Positions 16,441 to 24,158 of a DNA stretch of 32,464 nucleotides are shown in pieces. This DNA comes from Mycobacterium sp. shizuoka-1 (lineage in GTDB: Bacteria; Actinomycetota; Actinomycetes; Mycobacteriales; Mycobacteriaceae), in contig NZ_BEWG01000031.1 in the NCBI RefSeq assembly GCF_002723835.1, positions 109,637 through 142,100 on the forward strand, written 5' to 3'. Positions within the stretch are counted from its first letter, which is position 1; every line of letters starts with the position of its first letter. The notes below the pieces were generated by a model. It did not search any database and was not told the origin of the DNA. It saw only the letters and a list, made by a program, of their open reading frames with translations. The translations under genes and the position numbers were made by a program.

Positions 16441-17545
16441 ATACCGCGACGCGGTGCGCACCGCGCGCAGTGTCGTCGTCAAGATCGGTACCACCGCGCT
16501 GACCACCAAATCGGGACTGTTCGACGCGGGCCGGCTGGACAAGCTCGTCGACGCCATCGAGGCGCGGATGGCGGCCGGTTCCGATGTCGTCATCGTGTCC
16601 TCGGGCGCGATCGCCGCGGGCATCGAGCCGCTGGGTCTGACGCGGCGGCCCACTGATCTGGCCACCAAGCAGGCCGCGGCCAGTGTCGGGCAGGTGGCGT
16701 TGGTGAACACCTGGAGCGCGGCGTTCGCCCGCTACCACCGCACGGTCGGGCAGGTCCTGCTGACCGCGCACGACATCTCGCAACGTGTCCAGCACACCAA
16801 TGCCCAGCGCACCCTGAACCGGCTGCGGGCCCTGCACGCGGTGGCGATCGTCAACGAGAACGACACCGTGGCCACCAACGAGATTCGCTTCGGGGACAAC
16901 GACCGGCTCTCGGCGCTGGTCGCCCATCTGGTGGGCGCCGATGCGCTGATCCTGCTCTCCGACATCGACGGTCTCTACGACGGCGACCCTCGCAAGGCGT
17001 CCGAGGACAATCCGGCCCGGTTCATCCCCGAGGTCGCCGGGCCCGACGATCTCGACGGGGTGACCGCAGGGCAGGGCAGCCGGCTGGGCACCGGCGGCAT
17101 GCGCTCCAAGCTGTCCTCGGCGCTGCTGGCCGCCGACGCCGGGGTTCCGGTGTTGCTGGCGGCAGCGGCCGACGCCGGCGCCGCGCTCAGCGATGCGTCG
17201 GTGGGCACGGTGTTCGCCCCCCGCCCGGACCGGATGTCGGCCCGCCGGTTCTGGGTTCGCTATGCCGCCGAGGCCGCCGGGGTCCTGACGTTGGACGCGG
17301 GTGCGGTGCGTGCGGTGGTCAAGCAGCGGCGTTCGCTGCTTCCGGCCGGGATCACCGCGGTGACCGGCCGGTTCTTCGGTGGCGATGTCGTCGAACTGCG
17401 GGATCTGGACGGCCAGATGGTCGCCCGCGGGGTGGTCGCCTACGACGCCGCCGAACTGGCGACCACGATCGGGCGGTCCACCTCGGAATTGCCTGCGGAC
17501 ATGCGCCGTCCTGCCGTGCACGCCGACGACCTGGTCGCGGTGTAG
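16433..17545 (+). CDS. proB: Glutamate 5-kinase
   Basis: Catalyses the first step of proline synthesis, phosphorylating glutamate with ATP; the product is reduced by ProA, encoded about 6.6 kb downstream. The product has 370 residues. The kinase domain includes [10 protein letters not shown] near the start, [22 protein letters not shown] and [13 protein letters not shown]. The C-terminal PUA domain begins near 275 ([11 protein letters not shown]). I chose the GTG at 16433 because the protein aligns with M. tuberculosis ProB from there and because it overlaps the bridging micro-ORF; the open frame extends upstream into obg without support. The stop lies one base from that of the convergent sirtuin gene. 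Confidence 0.95.
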   Translation: MSEYRDAVRTARSVVVKIGTTALTTKSGLFDAGRLDKLVDAIEARMAAGSDVVIVSSGAIAAGIEPLGLTRRPTDLATKQAAASVGQVALVNTWSAAFARYHRTVGQVLLTAHDISQRVQHTNAQRTLNRLRALHAVAIVNENDTVATNEIRFGDNDRLSALVAHLVGADALILLSDIDGLYDGDPRKASEDNPARFIPEVAGPDDLDGVTAGQGSRLGTGGMRSKLSSALLAADAGVPVLLAAAADAGAALSDASVGTVFAPRPDRMSARRFWVRYAAEAAGVLTLDAGAVRAVVKQRRSLLPAGITAVTGRFFGGDVVELRDLDGQMVARGVVAYDAAELATTIGRSTSELPADMRRPAVHADDLVAV

Positions 17546-17546
17546 A

Positions 17547-18380
17547 TCAGGCCGACATCGGCGCAGCCAGTTCGTCGGCCAGTAGCGCCAGCATCGGCGA
17601 ACAGCCGCTGTCCACTTTTACGGTGGCCAGATCGTCACCACGAGTGGCGCCCCGGTTGACGATCGCGATCGGTATGCCCAGTGCGGCGGCGTGCCGCACG
17701 AACCGGTAGCCGGAGAACACCGTCAGCGACGAGCCGGCAACCAGCAGCGCGTCGGACTCGTCGACGAGCGAAAATGCTTGGGCAACAATCTCTTTGCGGA
17801 CACTTTCGCCGAAATAGACGATGTCGGGCTTGAGCATCCCGTCGCACGCCGGGCAGTCGATGAAGCGGAAGGACTCGGTGTCGGTGACGACGGCGTCGGC
17901 GTCGGGAGCCACCGCGATGCCGCCGAGCCGCTCCGCACGCTCGGCGAAACCCGGGTTGGCCGCCTCCAGTTCGTCGGCAAGTGCCGCGCGCGACATGGTG
18001 TGCCCGCAGTCCAGGCACACCACGCACGCGTAGGTGCCGTGCAGGTTGACGACGTTGCGGCTGCCCGCCTTCGTGTGCAGCAGGTCGACGTTCTGCGTGA
18101 TCACGCCGCTGACCACCCCGACGCGCTCCAGATGGGCCAGCGCGCGGTGTCCGGCATTGGGCAGGGTCTGGGCCATGTGCCGCCAGCCCAGGTGATTGCG
18201 CGCCCAGTACCGCTGCCGGAACGCCCGGCTCGAGGTGAACTGGCGAATCGTCATCGGGTTGGCCGGCGGGGAGTCCGGTCCGCGATAGTCGGGGATACCC
18301 GAATCGGTGGAGATCCCGGCGCCGGTGAGCACCGCGACGCGCCGGCCCGCCAACACCGCGACGAGTTCGGGACTTTCCAC
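17547..18380 (-). CDS. Sir2 family NAD-dependent protein deacylase, SIRT4-like
   Basis: Sirtuins remove acyl groups from lysines, using NAD and releasing nicotinamide. The product has 277 residues. The NAD motifs are GAGIS at 20-24 and TQNVD at 95-99. The general base is His114 in NLHGTYA. The zinc ligands are Cys122/Cys125 and Cys176/Cys179. The insert between the zinc pairs (about 126-175) is longer than in CobB-type enzymes, and segments such as VYFGESV and AGSSLTV resemble the class II (SIRT4-like) group. It is therefore probably not the orthologue of Rv1151c, and its acyl preference cannot be told. The GTG at 18380 has TACTCT seven bases upstream. The gene is convergent with proB. Confidence 0.88.
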   Translation of the reverse strand: MESPELVAVLAGRRVAVLTGAGISTDSGIPDYRGPDSPPANPMTIRQFTSSRAFRQRYWARNHLGWRHMAQTLPNAGHRALAHLERVGVVSGVITQNVDLLHTKAGSRNVVNLHGTYACVVCLDCGHTMSRAALADELEAANPGFAERAERLGGIAVAPDADAVVTDTESFRFIDCPACDGMLKPDIVYFGESVRKEIVAQAFSLVDESDALLVAGSSLTVFSGYRFVRHAAALGIPIAIVNRGATRGDDLATVKVDSGCSPMLALLADELAAPMSA

Positions 18381-18387
18381 CTGCTCC

Positions 18388-18393
18388 AGAGTA
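18388..18393 (-). promoter_or_regulatory. Leaderless -10 element of the sirtuin gene
   Basis: TACTCT ends seven bases before the GTG at 18380 and lies next to the stop codon of the upstream DUF218 gene. GGAG inside the spacer could also act as a ribosome binding site on a read-through message. Confidence 0.5.
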
Positions 18394-18394
18394 A

Positions 18395-18985
18395 TCAGCC
18401 GAAGTCGGTGAGCGGGCTGAGCATGTCCCGCGCGAACTGGGTGACGTTCATCGTCGGATTCCCGTCCGGATAGCTCATCGTGGCCAGCAGATTGGCGCCG
18501 GCGTCGACGAAATCGCCGTCGGCCCGGCCCTGATGGGTCGTCGAGGTCACCAGGATGATCCCCGAGGTGCCAGCCTGCTTGGCCAGCGGCACCGAGAACT
18601 GCGCATTCTGCACGGTGCTGTTGGCCTTGTCCTCGACGATGATCCGGTTGTCGGGAAAGCCCAGCAACAGCAGCATCCGGCGCATCTGCGCGGCTTCGGT
18701 CACCCCGTTGCGCGGGTTACCGCCGGTGACGATGATCGGCGACTGCGGGAACATCTGGGCCACCGCCAGCCCGGTCAGCACGCGGCGCCGCAGGATCATC
18801 CGCATCGAACCGTCGGGGAGCAGGCCGTAGCCCAGCACGACGATTGCCGGTTTGGAGAAGTCCTTGGTGGCCGGCGCGGGTACCGGTGCCGGGGCGGCCT
18901 GCGCGGTGACGGTCCCGAGGTCGCCCAGCAGTGCGGCGAGCACCAGGACCAGGGCGGCGCAGGCGGCCTTGCATCGACGTCGCAC
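18395..18985 (-). CDS. Secreted DUF218 (YdcF/SanA-like) protein
   Basis: A 196-residue protein with a signal peptide: basic start MRRRC, hydrophobic segment about 6-25, probable cut after AQA near 30. A short Ala/Pro linker follows. The DUF218 domain then carries the family motifs AIVVLGYGLLPDG, IIVTGGNPRNG and VTSTTHQGRA. DUF218 proteins have been linked to the cell envelope in other bacteria, but their chemistry is not settled. The Cys at residue 5 and others near 10 do not form a good lipobox. GGAGG four bases before the GTG at 18985 supports the start. The sirtuin gene follows 14 bp after the stop. Confidence 0.85.
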   Translation of the reverse strand: MRRRCKAACAALVLVLAALLGDLGTVTAQAAPAPVPAPATKDFSKPAIVVLGYGLLPDGSMRMILRRRVLTGLAVAQMFPQSPIIVTGGNPRNGVTEAAQMRRMLLLLGFPDNRIIVEDKANSTVQNAQFSVPLAKQAGTSGIILVTSTTHQGRADGDFVDAGANLLATMSYPDGNPTMNVTQFARDMLSPLTDFG

Positions 18986-19061
18986 GTATCCTCCGACCCG
19001 GTGTGAAATTGCTGTAGGCGTAATCGCGCCGCGCTGCGTGGGTGTTACGGCGCCGCCGGCC

Positions 19062-19325
19062 TCACAGCCGTTCCATGGCGCGGGCCATCGCGGCGTGTTC
19101 CAGAAAGTCGTAGTGCACCGGCGTGCCGCGGCGCCGCTGGGGCCGCGCCGCGCGGGCCGCGCGGCGAGCGGCGATCCACCGCGCGAACGGCCGCGGACGC
19201 GGCGGTGCCGCGGCGATCGCGGCGGCGGTCAACAACTTCACTTCGTGTTCGGTGATCAGCACGGTCGGCCGGGTATCAACGACGCGCGACGGTGGCTGGT
19301 GGGCTGGAGCGTGTACTGACAACAT
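19062..19325 (-). CDS. Small basic mycobacterial protein of unknown function
   Basis: An 87-residue basic protein, rich in Arg, Ala and Pro in its middle (ARWIAARRAARAARPQRRRG), with a segment PTVLITEHEVKLLTAAA before it and HYDFLEHAAMARAMERL at the end. I do not recognise a domain. M. tuberculosis has a small conserved gene (Rv2438A) between proB and nadE; this may be its counterpart, by position only. The ATG at 19325 follows a GGGGGA stretch with suitable spacing. A strong hairpin lies 20 bp upstream. DUF218 and sirtuin genes follow in the same direction. Fair odds that it is real. Confidence 0.6.
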   Translation of the reverse strand: MLSVHAPAHQPPSRVVDTRPTVLITEHEVKLLTAAAIAAAPPRPRPFARWIAARRAARAARPQRRRGTPVHYDFLEHAAMARAMERL

Positions 19326-19345
19326 CGTGGATCCCCCGATCTCCT

Positions 19346-19366
19346 CGGCCTGCGGAGCGCAGGCCG
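19346..19366 (-). terminator. Hairpin between the cysteine hydrolase and the small basic gene
   Basis: A perfect 9-bp stem (CGGCCTGCG with CGCAGGCCG) closes a 3-base loop. On the minus strand it comes about 140 bases after the hydrolase stop and 20 bases before the small gene's start, next to its ribosome binding site. It may be a terminator without a T-run, or a leader structure that shields translation. Confidence 0.5.
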
Positions 19367-19505
19367 CTCTATCGGGAAAACTACGACTGGGAACAGCGGA
19401 ACGAACGCGTAGGGGCGTACTCGAAAGGCGGCCCAGTGCTACGCAAAAGCCTTGAGTGCCAACACTTGTGCGGCCGCCTGCAGGAGCAGAACAGTGTGAC
19501 CTGGC

Positions 19506-20045
19506 TCACCTGAGGCACTGAGCGGCGGTGACGATCTCGGCGCTCATGTTGCGTTCCATCATCGCCAGCGCGGCCGCGCCGAGCTCGGCATCGATGTGTG
19601 CCACCGCGTCTTCGGGCACCGTCACCGAGTAGTGGCGGACGTAGGCATCCAGTGCGCTGTAGAGGATGCACTGCTCGGTGACCTGACCGGTCAGGATCAC
19701 CCGTTCGACGTCGAGCCGGCTCAGCAGGTAGTCCAGCGGCGTGGCGTAGAACGCGCTGTGGCGCACTTTCGTCATCAGCCGGCAGCCCTTCTCCGGCGCG
19801 ATCGGACGCACCAGATCCGGACGGGCTCCGGTCAGGGCGGCATTGACGATGTCGCTGGGCTCGGCGGTGAAGTCGCCGTAGTTGTCGTTCACATAGATCA
19901 GCTCGACGTCGTCGCCGTCCCGGGCCCGGCCGATGAGCTCGGCGAGCGGCTCGACGATGTCGGCGACATTGTCGGACAGCATGTCGGCGTCGGGATGACG
20001 GTAAGCGTTGAGCATGTCCACCACCAGCAGCGCGGTATCGGCCAT
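19506..20045 (-). CDS. Isochorismatase-family cysteine hydrolase
   Basis: A 179-residue cytosolic hydrolase of the isochorismatase/nicotinamidase superfamily. The triad is clear: Asp10 in LLVVDMLNAY, Lys93 in MTKVRHSAFYATPL and Cys126 in TGQVTEQCILYSA, close to the cis-peptide segment. The His-containing metal site of nicotinamidases is absent (YVNDNYGDF occupies that place), so PncA activity is unlikely. The true amide or ether substrate is unknown. It is divergent from nadE across 89 bp holding a palindrome. The ATG at 20045 has only a weak TAACCC hexamer upstream and no ribosome binding site. Confidence 0.86.
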   Translation of the reverse strand: MADTALLVVDMLNAYRHPDADMLSDNVADIVEPLAELIGRARDGDDVELIYVNDNYGDFTAEPSDIVNAALTGARPDLVRPIAPEKGCRLMTKVRHSAFYATPLDYLLSRLDVERVILTGQVTEQCILYSALDAYVRHYSVTVPEDAVAHIDAELGAAALAMMERNMSAEIVTAAQCLR

Positions 20046-20070
20046 GAGGGCGGGGTTACCCGTTCGGCGG

Positions 20071-20088
20071 CGACAGACACGCCTGTCG
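20071..20088. promoter_or_regulatory. Palindrome between the hydrolase and nadE genes
   Basis: CGACAG, six bases, CTGTCG: a perfect inverted repeat of operator size in the divergent intergenic region, 26 bases from the hydrolase start and 47 from nadE. It could bind a dimeric regulator. I cannot assign it to a known regulator. Confidence 0.4.
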
Positions 20089-20134
20089 GGCGGGTTCGCG
20101 TTTCCACCGAGAAGGCGACGGGCAACAATGGGGC

Positions 20135-22177
20135 ATGGATTTCTACTCCGCCTACCGGCACGGCTTCGTGCGGCTGGCCGCCTGCACCCACCGCACGGTG
20201 CTGGCGGATCCGGCCGCCAACGCCGCCTCGGTGTTGCGGATCGCCCGGGAGTGTGACGACGACAGCGTCGCCGTGGCGGTGTTTCCTGAGCTCACGTTGT
20301 CGGGCTATTCCATCGAGGACATCCTGTTGCAGGATTCCCTGCTCGATGCCGTCGAGGACGCCGTGCTGGACATCGTCGCGGCATCCGCCGACCTGTTTCC
20401 CGTGCTGGTGGTCGGCGCGCCGCTGCGCTACCTGCATCGCATCTACAACACCGCGGTGGTGATCCATCGCGGCGTGGTGCTCGGTGTGGTGCCCAAGTCC
20501 TACCTCCCGACCTATCGGGAGTTCTACGAACGACGCCAGGTGGCGCCCGGTGATGACATCCACGGCACGATCCGTATCGGTGACGCGGACGTGCCGTTCG
20601 GTCCGGACCTGCTGTTCGCCGCCGACGATGTCGCCGGATTGGTGCTGCACGTCGAAATCTGCGAGGACATGTTCGTTCCGGTACCGCCGAGCGCGCAGGC
20701 CGCGCTGGCGGGCGCGACGGTGCTGGCGAATCTTTCGGGCAGTCCGATCACGATCGGCCGTGCCGAGGACCGCGCGCTGCTGGCCCGCTCGGCATCCGCG
20801 CGTTGTCTGGCGGCCTATGTCTACGCCGCGGCAGGCGAGGGGGAGTCCAGCACCGACCTGGCCTGGGACGGGCAGACCATGATCTACGAGAACGGCCGCC
20901 TGCTGGCCGAATCCGAGCGGTTCCCGAGGGGGGAGCGCCGCTCGGTGGCCGATGTCGATCTGGACTTGCTGCGTGCCGAGCGGCTGCGGATGGGCACGTT
21001 CGACGACAATCGCCGTCACCACCAGGACGGGCTTTCGTCGTTCCGGCGCATCGGTTTTCGGCTCGACCCGCCCGGTGGCGACATCGGTCTGCTGCGGGAG
21101 GTGGAACGCTTCCCGTTCGTCCCGAGCGATCCGGCACGGCTGGAACAGGATTGCTACGAGGGCTACAACATCCAGGTGGCCGGGCTCGAGCAGCGCATGC
21201 GGGCACTCGACTATCCCAAGCTCGTGATCGGCGTCTCCGGCGGATTGGACTCGACGCATGCGCTCATCGTCGCCGCGCATGCGATGGATCGAGAAGGCCG
21301 GCCGCGCAGCGACATTCTGGCCTTCACGCTGCCCGGCTTCGCCACCGGCGATCGCACCAAGAACAACGCCGTCAAGCTCTCCCTGGCACTCGGTGTCACC
21401 TTCGCCGAACTCGACATCAGGGCGACCGCCAACCTGATGCTGACCGAGATGGACCATCCGTTCTCCCGGGGAGAGAAGGTCTACGATGTCACCTTCGAGA
21501 ACGTGCAGGCCGGTTTGCGCACCGATTACCTGTTCCGGCTCGCCAATCAGCGCGGCGGCATCGTGCTGGGCACCGGCGACCTTTCCGAGCTGGGACTGGG
21601 CTGGTCGACCTACGGAGTCGGCGACCAGATGTCGCACTACAACGTCAATGGCGGGGTGCCGAAAACCCTGATCCAGCACCTCATTCGGTGGGTCATCTCC
21701 TCGGGCCAGTTCGACGACGAAGTCGGCGAGATCTTGCAGTCGGTGCTCGACACCGAGATCACCCCCGAACTGGTGCCCACCGGCGAGGACGAAGAGATCC
21801 AGAGCAGCGAAGCCAAGGTGGGCCCCTACTCGCTACAGGACTTCTCCCTGTTCCACGTGCTGCGATACGGCTTTCGGCCGTCCAAGATCGCGTTCCTGGC
21901 CTGGCATGCCTGGAGCGATCCCGACAGCGGCAACTGGCCGCCCGGTTTTCCGGAAGGCCAGCGACCGGCCTACTCGCTCAAGGAGATCCGGCACTGGCTG
22001 CAGGTTTTCGCGCAGCGGTACTACTCGTTCAGCCAGTTCAAGCGTTCGGCACTGCCCAACGGGCCCAAGGTGTCTCACGGTGGTTCGCTGTCGCCCCGGG
22101 GGGATTGGCGGGCGCCGTCGGACATGTCGGCGCGAATCTGGCTGGCCGAGATCGAACGCGAGATCCCCGAAGACTGA
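20135..22177 (+). CDS. nadE: Glutamine-dependent NAD+ synthetase
   Basis: Performs the last step of NAD synthesis: amidation of nicotinic acid adenine dinucleotide, using glutamine and ATP. The product has 680 residues (679 in M. tuberculosis). The N-terminal nitrilase-type glutaminase has Glu52 (FPELTLSGYS), Lys121 (VPKSYLPTYREF) and Cys176 (HVEICEDMF), the same numbers as in the M. tuberculosis enzyme. The synthetase domain begins near 330, with the ATP-binding SGGLDST at 368-374 and GTGDLSELGLGWSTYG. No clear ribosome binding site or TANNNT precedes the ATG; GGGG directly before it is the only hint. The stop touches that of the convergent small membrane gene. Confidence 0.97.
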   Translation: MDFYSAYRHGFVRLAACTHRTVLADPAANAASVLRIARECDDDSVAVAVFPELTLSGYSIEDILLQDSLLDAVEDAVLDIVAASADLFPVLVVGAPLRYLHRIYNTAVVIHRGVVLGVVPKSYLPTYREFYERRQVAPGDDIHGTIRIGDADVPFGPDLLFAADDVAGLVLHVEICEDMFVPVPPSAQAALAGATVLANLSGSPITIGRAEDRALLARSASARCLAAYVYAAAGEGESSTDLAWDGQTMIYENGRLLAESERFPRGERRSVADVDLDLLRAERLRMGTFDDNRRHHQDGLSSFRRIGFRLDPPGGDIGLLREVERFPFVPSDPARLEQDCYEGYNIQVAGLEQRMRALDYPKLVIGVSGGLDSTHALIVAAHAMDREGRPRSDILAFTLPGFATGDRTKNNAVKLSLALGVTFAELDIRATANLMLTEMDHPFSRGEKVYDVTFENVQAGLRTDYLFRLANQRGGIVLGTGDLSELGLGWSTYGVGDQMSHYNVNGGVPKTLIQHLIRWVISSGQFDDEVGEILQSVLDTEITPELVPTGEDEEIQSSEAKVGPYSLQDFSLFHVLRYGFRPSKIAFLAWHAWSDPDSGNWPPGFPEGQRPAYSLKEIRHWLQVFAQRYYSFSQFKRSALPNGPKVSHGGSLSPRGDWRAPSDMSARIWLAEIEREIPED

Positions 22178-22366
22178 TCAGCGGCGTCGCGACCTGCGGT
22201 GGATCAGCTCGGCGAGACCGCCGACGGCCGCGCCGGCCAGGACTCCCACGGTCGACCACCACCACTGTCCGGTCGACGCCGCCACGGTCACCCCCAGAAC
22301 GAGTCCGATCATCAAGGGAACGTAGAGGCGGCTGGGACTGGAACGGGTTGACTGTTCGCGTGTCAT
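22178..22366 (-). CDS. Small two-helix membrane protein
   Basis: A 62-residue protein with a polar start, two hydrophobic segments (about 15-32, YVPLMIGLVLGVTVAA, and 36-52, STVGVLAGAAVGGLAEL) and a basic end (HRRSRRR). That end suggests a hairpin in the membrane with the C-terminus inside. No family is recognised. The start is supported by TAGCCT seven bases before the ATG, the same leaderless layout as the neighbouring crotonase and kinase genes. It is convergent with nadE with no space between the stops. Confidence 0.65.
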   Translation of the reverse strand: MTREQSTRSSPSRLYVPLMIGLVLGVTVAASTGQWWWSTVGVLAGAAVGGLAELIHRRSRRR

Positions 22367-22373
22367 CCAACCC

Positions 22374-22379
22374 AGGCTA
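22374..22379 (-). promoter_or_regulatory. Leaderless -10 element of the small membrane gene
   Basis: TAGCCT with a 7-base spacer to the ATG at 22366, in the 27-bp gap after the crotonase stop. Confidence 0.5.
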
Positions 22380-22393
22380 CGTTCGCGAGGCGG

Positions 22394-23215
22394 CTACAAC
22401 CTGCCGTCGATGCGCAGGGCCGGGTGCACCCAGTTCGGGGAGCGTCGTTCCTTGAACGCCAGGAAGCCCTCGATGGACTCCGGTGCGCCGAGACTGGCCT
22501 GCATGCCGATGCGGTCGTAGAGCCCGATGTAGTTGTCCAGACTGGACTTGATCACCGAGCGGGCGTGTGGCGCGGTGCGGCAGCACTGGGCCAGGACGTC
22601 GCGCGCGGCATCGTGCAGATCGTCGTGGGCCACCACCCGCGCCACCAGGCCCCAGTCCAGCGCTTCCGCGGCGGTCAGCGTGCGGCCGGTGAACATCAGG
22701 TCTCGGGTCCGGACCGGGCCGATCAGGCGGGCGAGCATGTGGCTGTAGTAGGTGTCGGCGATGCCGCGGTAGAGCTCCGGCACGCGGAACGTCGCACGGT
22801 CGCTGACCACCGCCATGTCGGCGCACAGCGCGATCTGCATGCCGCCGCCCTGGCACAGCCCGTTGACGGCGGCCACCACCGGCTTGGCCGACTGCCGCAG
22901 GGTGTCGAACGGCAGCGCATCCATACCCAGCGCGGAGCCGAAGGTCAGCCAGTTGTCCACCCCGCCGCCGCCCATGTCACCGCCGGGGGCGAACACGTCA
23001 CCGGTACCGGTGATCAGCAGTCCGGCCAGGTCCGGATCGCGGCCGACGTGGGTGACCGCGTACTTGATGCCGAAATACATCGCCGGGGTCATCGCGTTGC
23101 GCGCCTCGGGGCGGTCCAGGACGCACACCCCGAAGGCGCCTTCCCGGGTGAACCTCAGATACGGGGTGCCCAGCCAGTCGCCGTCGGGCGGCCGCGGAGC
23201 GTCGTCGTGTGTCAT
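22394..23215 (-). CDS. Enoyl-CoA hydratase/isomerase (crotonase) family protein
   Basis: A 273-residue crotonase. The first CoA-binding segment is CVLDRPEARNAMTPAM. One oxyanion segment lies around FAPGGDMGG and the other is AAVNGLCQGGGMQIALCAD. The usual acid position is in FRVPELYRGIADTYY. The fold covers hydratases, isomerases and thioesterases, so the exact reaction is open; a lipid-catabolic role is the default in mycobacteria. I chose the ATG at 23215 over a GTG three codons upstream because TAGTGT ends seven bases before the ATG and overlaps the GTG. I recall no counterpart at this place in M. tuberculosis. Confidence 0.87.
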   Translation of the reverse strand: MTHDDAPRPPDGDWLGTPYLRFTREGAFGVCVLDRPEARNAMTPAMYFGIKYAVTHVGRDPDLAGLLITGTGDVFAPGGDMGGGGVDNWLTFGSALGMDALPFDTLRQSAKPVVAAVNGLCQGGGMQIALCADMAVVSDRATFRVPELYRGIADTYYSHMLARLIGPVRTRDLMFTGRTLTAAEALDWGLVARVVAHDDLHDAARDVLAQCCRTAPHARSVIKSSLDNYIGLYDRIGMQASLGAPESIEGFLAFKERRSPNWVHPALRIDGRL

Positions 23216-23222
23216 CGCGTGC

Positions 23223-23228
23223 ACACTA
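23223..23228 (-). promoter_or_regulatory. Leaderless -10 element of the crotonase gene
   Basis: TAGTGT with a 7-base spacer to the ATG at 23215, inside the 33-bp gap after the kinase stop. Confidence 0.55.
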
Positions 23229-23248
23229 TCGCCCCAACCGTAGGGCGT

Positions 23249-24103
23249 TCAGTACCGGGTGAGAGCGTCGTCGATCGCCTCGCGGACGGGCGCGCAGTCG
23301 CCGGCGCCGGGCACCAGCGTCGCCAGTGCTCCCGCCGCGGCGGCACGCCGCAGGGCCCGCTGATGACCCGACGCCCACTCCGCGGCCAGCACACCGGCGA
23401 ACACGTCGCCGGCGCCGGTGGTGTCGATCGCCTCCACGGCGGGTGATGGCACGTCGACGGCGCCGTGCGGGCCCCGGTACGAGGCGCCATGCGCACCCCG
23501 GGTCACCACCACATGCGTGGTGGGCCAATCCCAGTGCGCCTCTTCGGTTTCGTTGAGAATCACCACGTCGGTGAGGGCGGCGAGCTCGCTCAGACCGGGA
23601 TCGCTGCTGACCGGGGACGCGTTGACGATCACCGTCGCGCCCACCGCGCGGGCCTCACGCGCAGCCGCCACCACCGTCGCGATCGGCACCTCCAACTGTG
23701 CGAGCAACACCTCGCAGTCGGCGATCGCCGCCCTGGCGGCGGCCGAGGCCATGCTGAGATGGCCGTTGGCGCCCGCAGCGACGACGATCGTGTTCTCGCC
23801 GCGGTCGTCCACCACGATCACCGCGCTGCCGCTGGGGGCCGACGATTCTTCCAGGCCGTCCAGCCCGACGCCGTTGGCTGCGAGGTGCGCGCGTAAACCG
23901 GTACCCGCCGGATCGGTGCCGACCGCCCCGACGAACTGCACGTCAGCACCGGCGCGGGCTGCGGCAACGGCCTGATTGCCGCCTTTTCCGCCGGGTTCGG
24001 TGCGGTGCGAGGACGACAGCACCGTCTCGCCGGGACGCGGCAGCACCGCCACCGAGAAGAACTGATCGACATTGACACTGCCGACGACGCAGACCCGGGC
24101 CAC
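23249..24103 (-). CDS. rbsK: Ribokinase-like sugar kinase (PfkB family)
   Basis: Would phosphorylate ribose or a related sugar with ATP. The product has 284 residues, a little shorter than the 304 of M. tuberculosis RbsK (Rv2436). GSVNVDQFFSV at the N-terminus and GGKGGNQAVAAARAGA near 38-53 are the substrate-side ribokinase motifs. DTTGAGDVFAG at 227-237 is the anion hole, with Asp233 as catalytic base. No ribose transport genes accompany it, so the sugar is uncertain. The GTG at 24103 has TAACGT six bases upstream. It is divergent from proA across 55 bp. Confidence 0.88.
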   Translation of the reverse strand: MARVCVVGSVNVDQFFSVAVLPRPGETVLSSSHRTEPGGKGGNQAVAAARAGADVQFVGAVGTDPAGTGLRAHLAANGVGLDGLEESSAPSGSAVIVVDDRGENTIVVAAGANGHLSMASAAARAAIADCEVLLAQLEVPIATVVAAAREARAVGATVIVNASPVSSDPGLSELAALTDVVILNETEEAHWDWPTTHVVVTRGAHGASYRGPHGAVDVPSPAVEAIDTTGAGDVFAGVLAAEWASGHQRALRRAAAAGALATLVPGAGDCAPVREAIDDALTRY

Positions 24104-24109
24104 GTCGCC

Positions 24110-24115
24110 ACGTTA
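24110..24115 (-). promoter_or_regulatory. rbsK: Leaderless -10 element of rbsK
   Basis: TAACGT on the minus strand, 6-base spacer to the GTG at 24103. It is the same hexamer and spacing as the S9 peptidase promoter. Confidence 0.58.
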
Positions 24116-24146
24116 GCCCCCACCTGCCGGTTGGTGGGGAGACCGA

Positions 24147-24152
24147 TACCCT
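24147..24152 (+). promoter_or_regulatory. proA: Leaderless -10 element of proA
   Basis: TACCCT with a 6-base spacer (GGGGTA) to the ATG at 24159. The GGGG could instead act as a weak ribosome binding site if RNA starts upstream. Confidence 0.5.
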
Positions 24153-24158
24153 GGGGTA

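Noticed and set aside
19381..19420. A GGGAAC box resembling a SigE/SigH promoter on the plus strand
   Set aside because: No matching -10 at proper spacing and no plus-strand gene follows within reach.
19450..19460. A GAGTGCCAA segment resembling half of a CIRCE heat-shock operator
   Set aside because: The opposite half-site is absent at the required spacing and no chaperone gene is near.
19506..20045. Annotating the cysteine hydrolase as nicotinamidase (pncA)
   Set aside because: The catalytic triad is present, but the His residues of the nicotinamidase metal site are missing.
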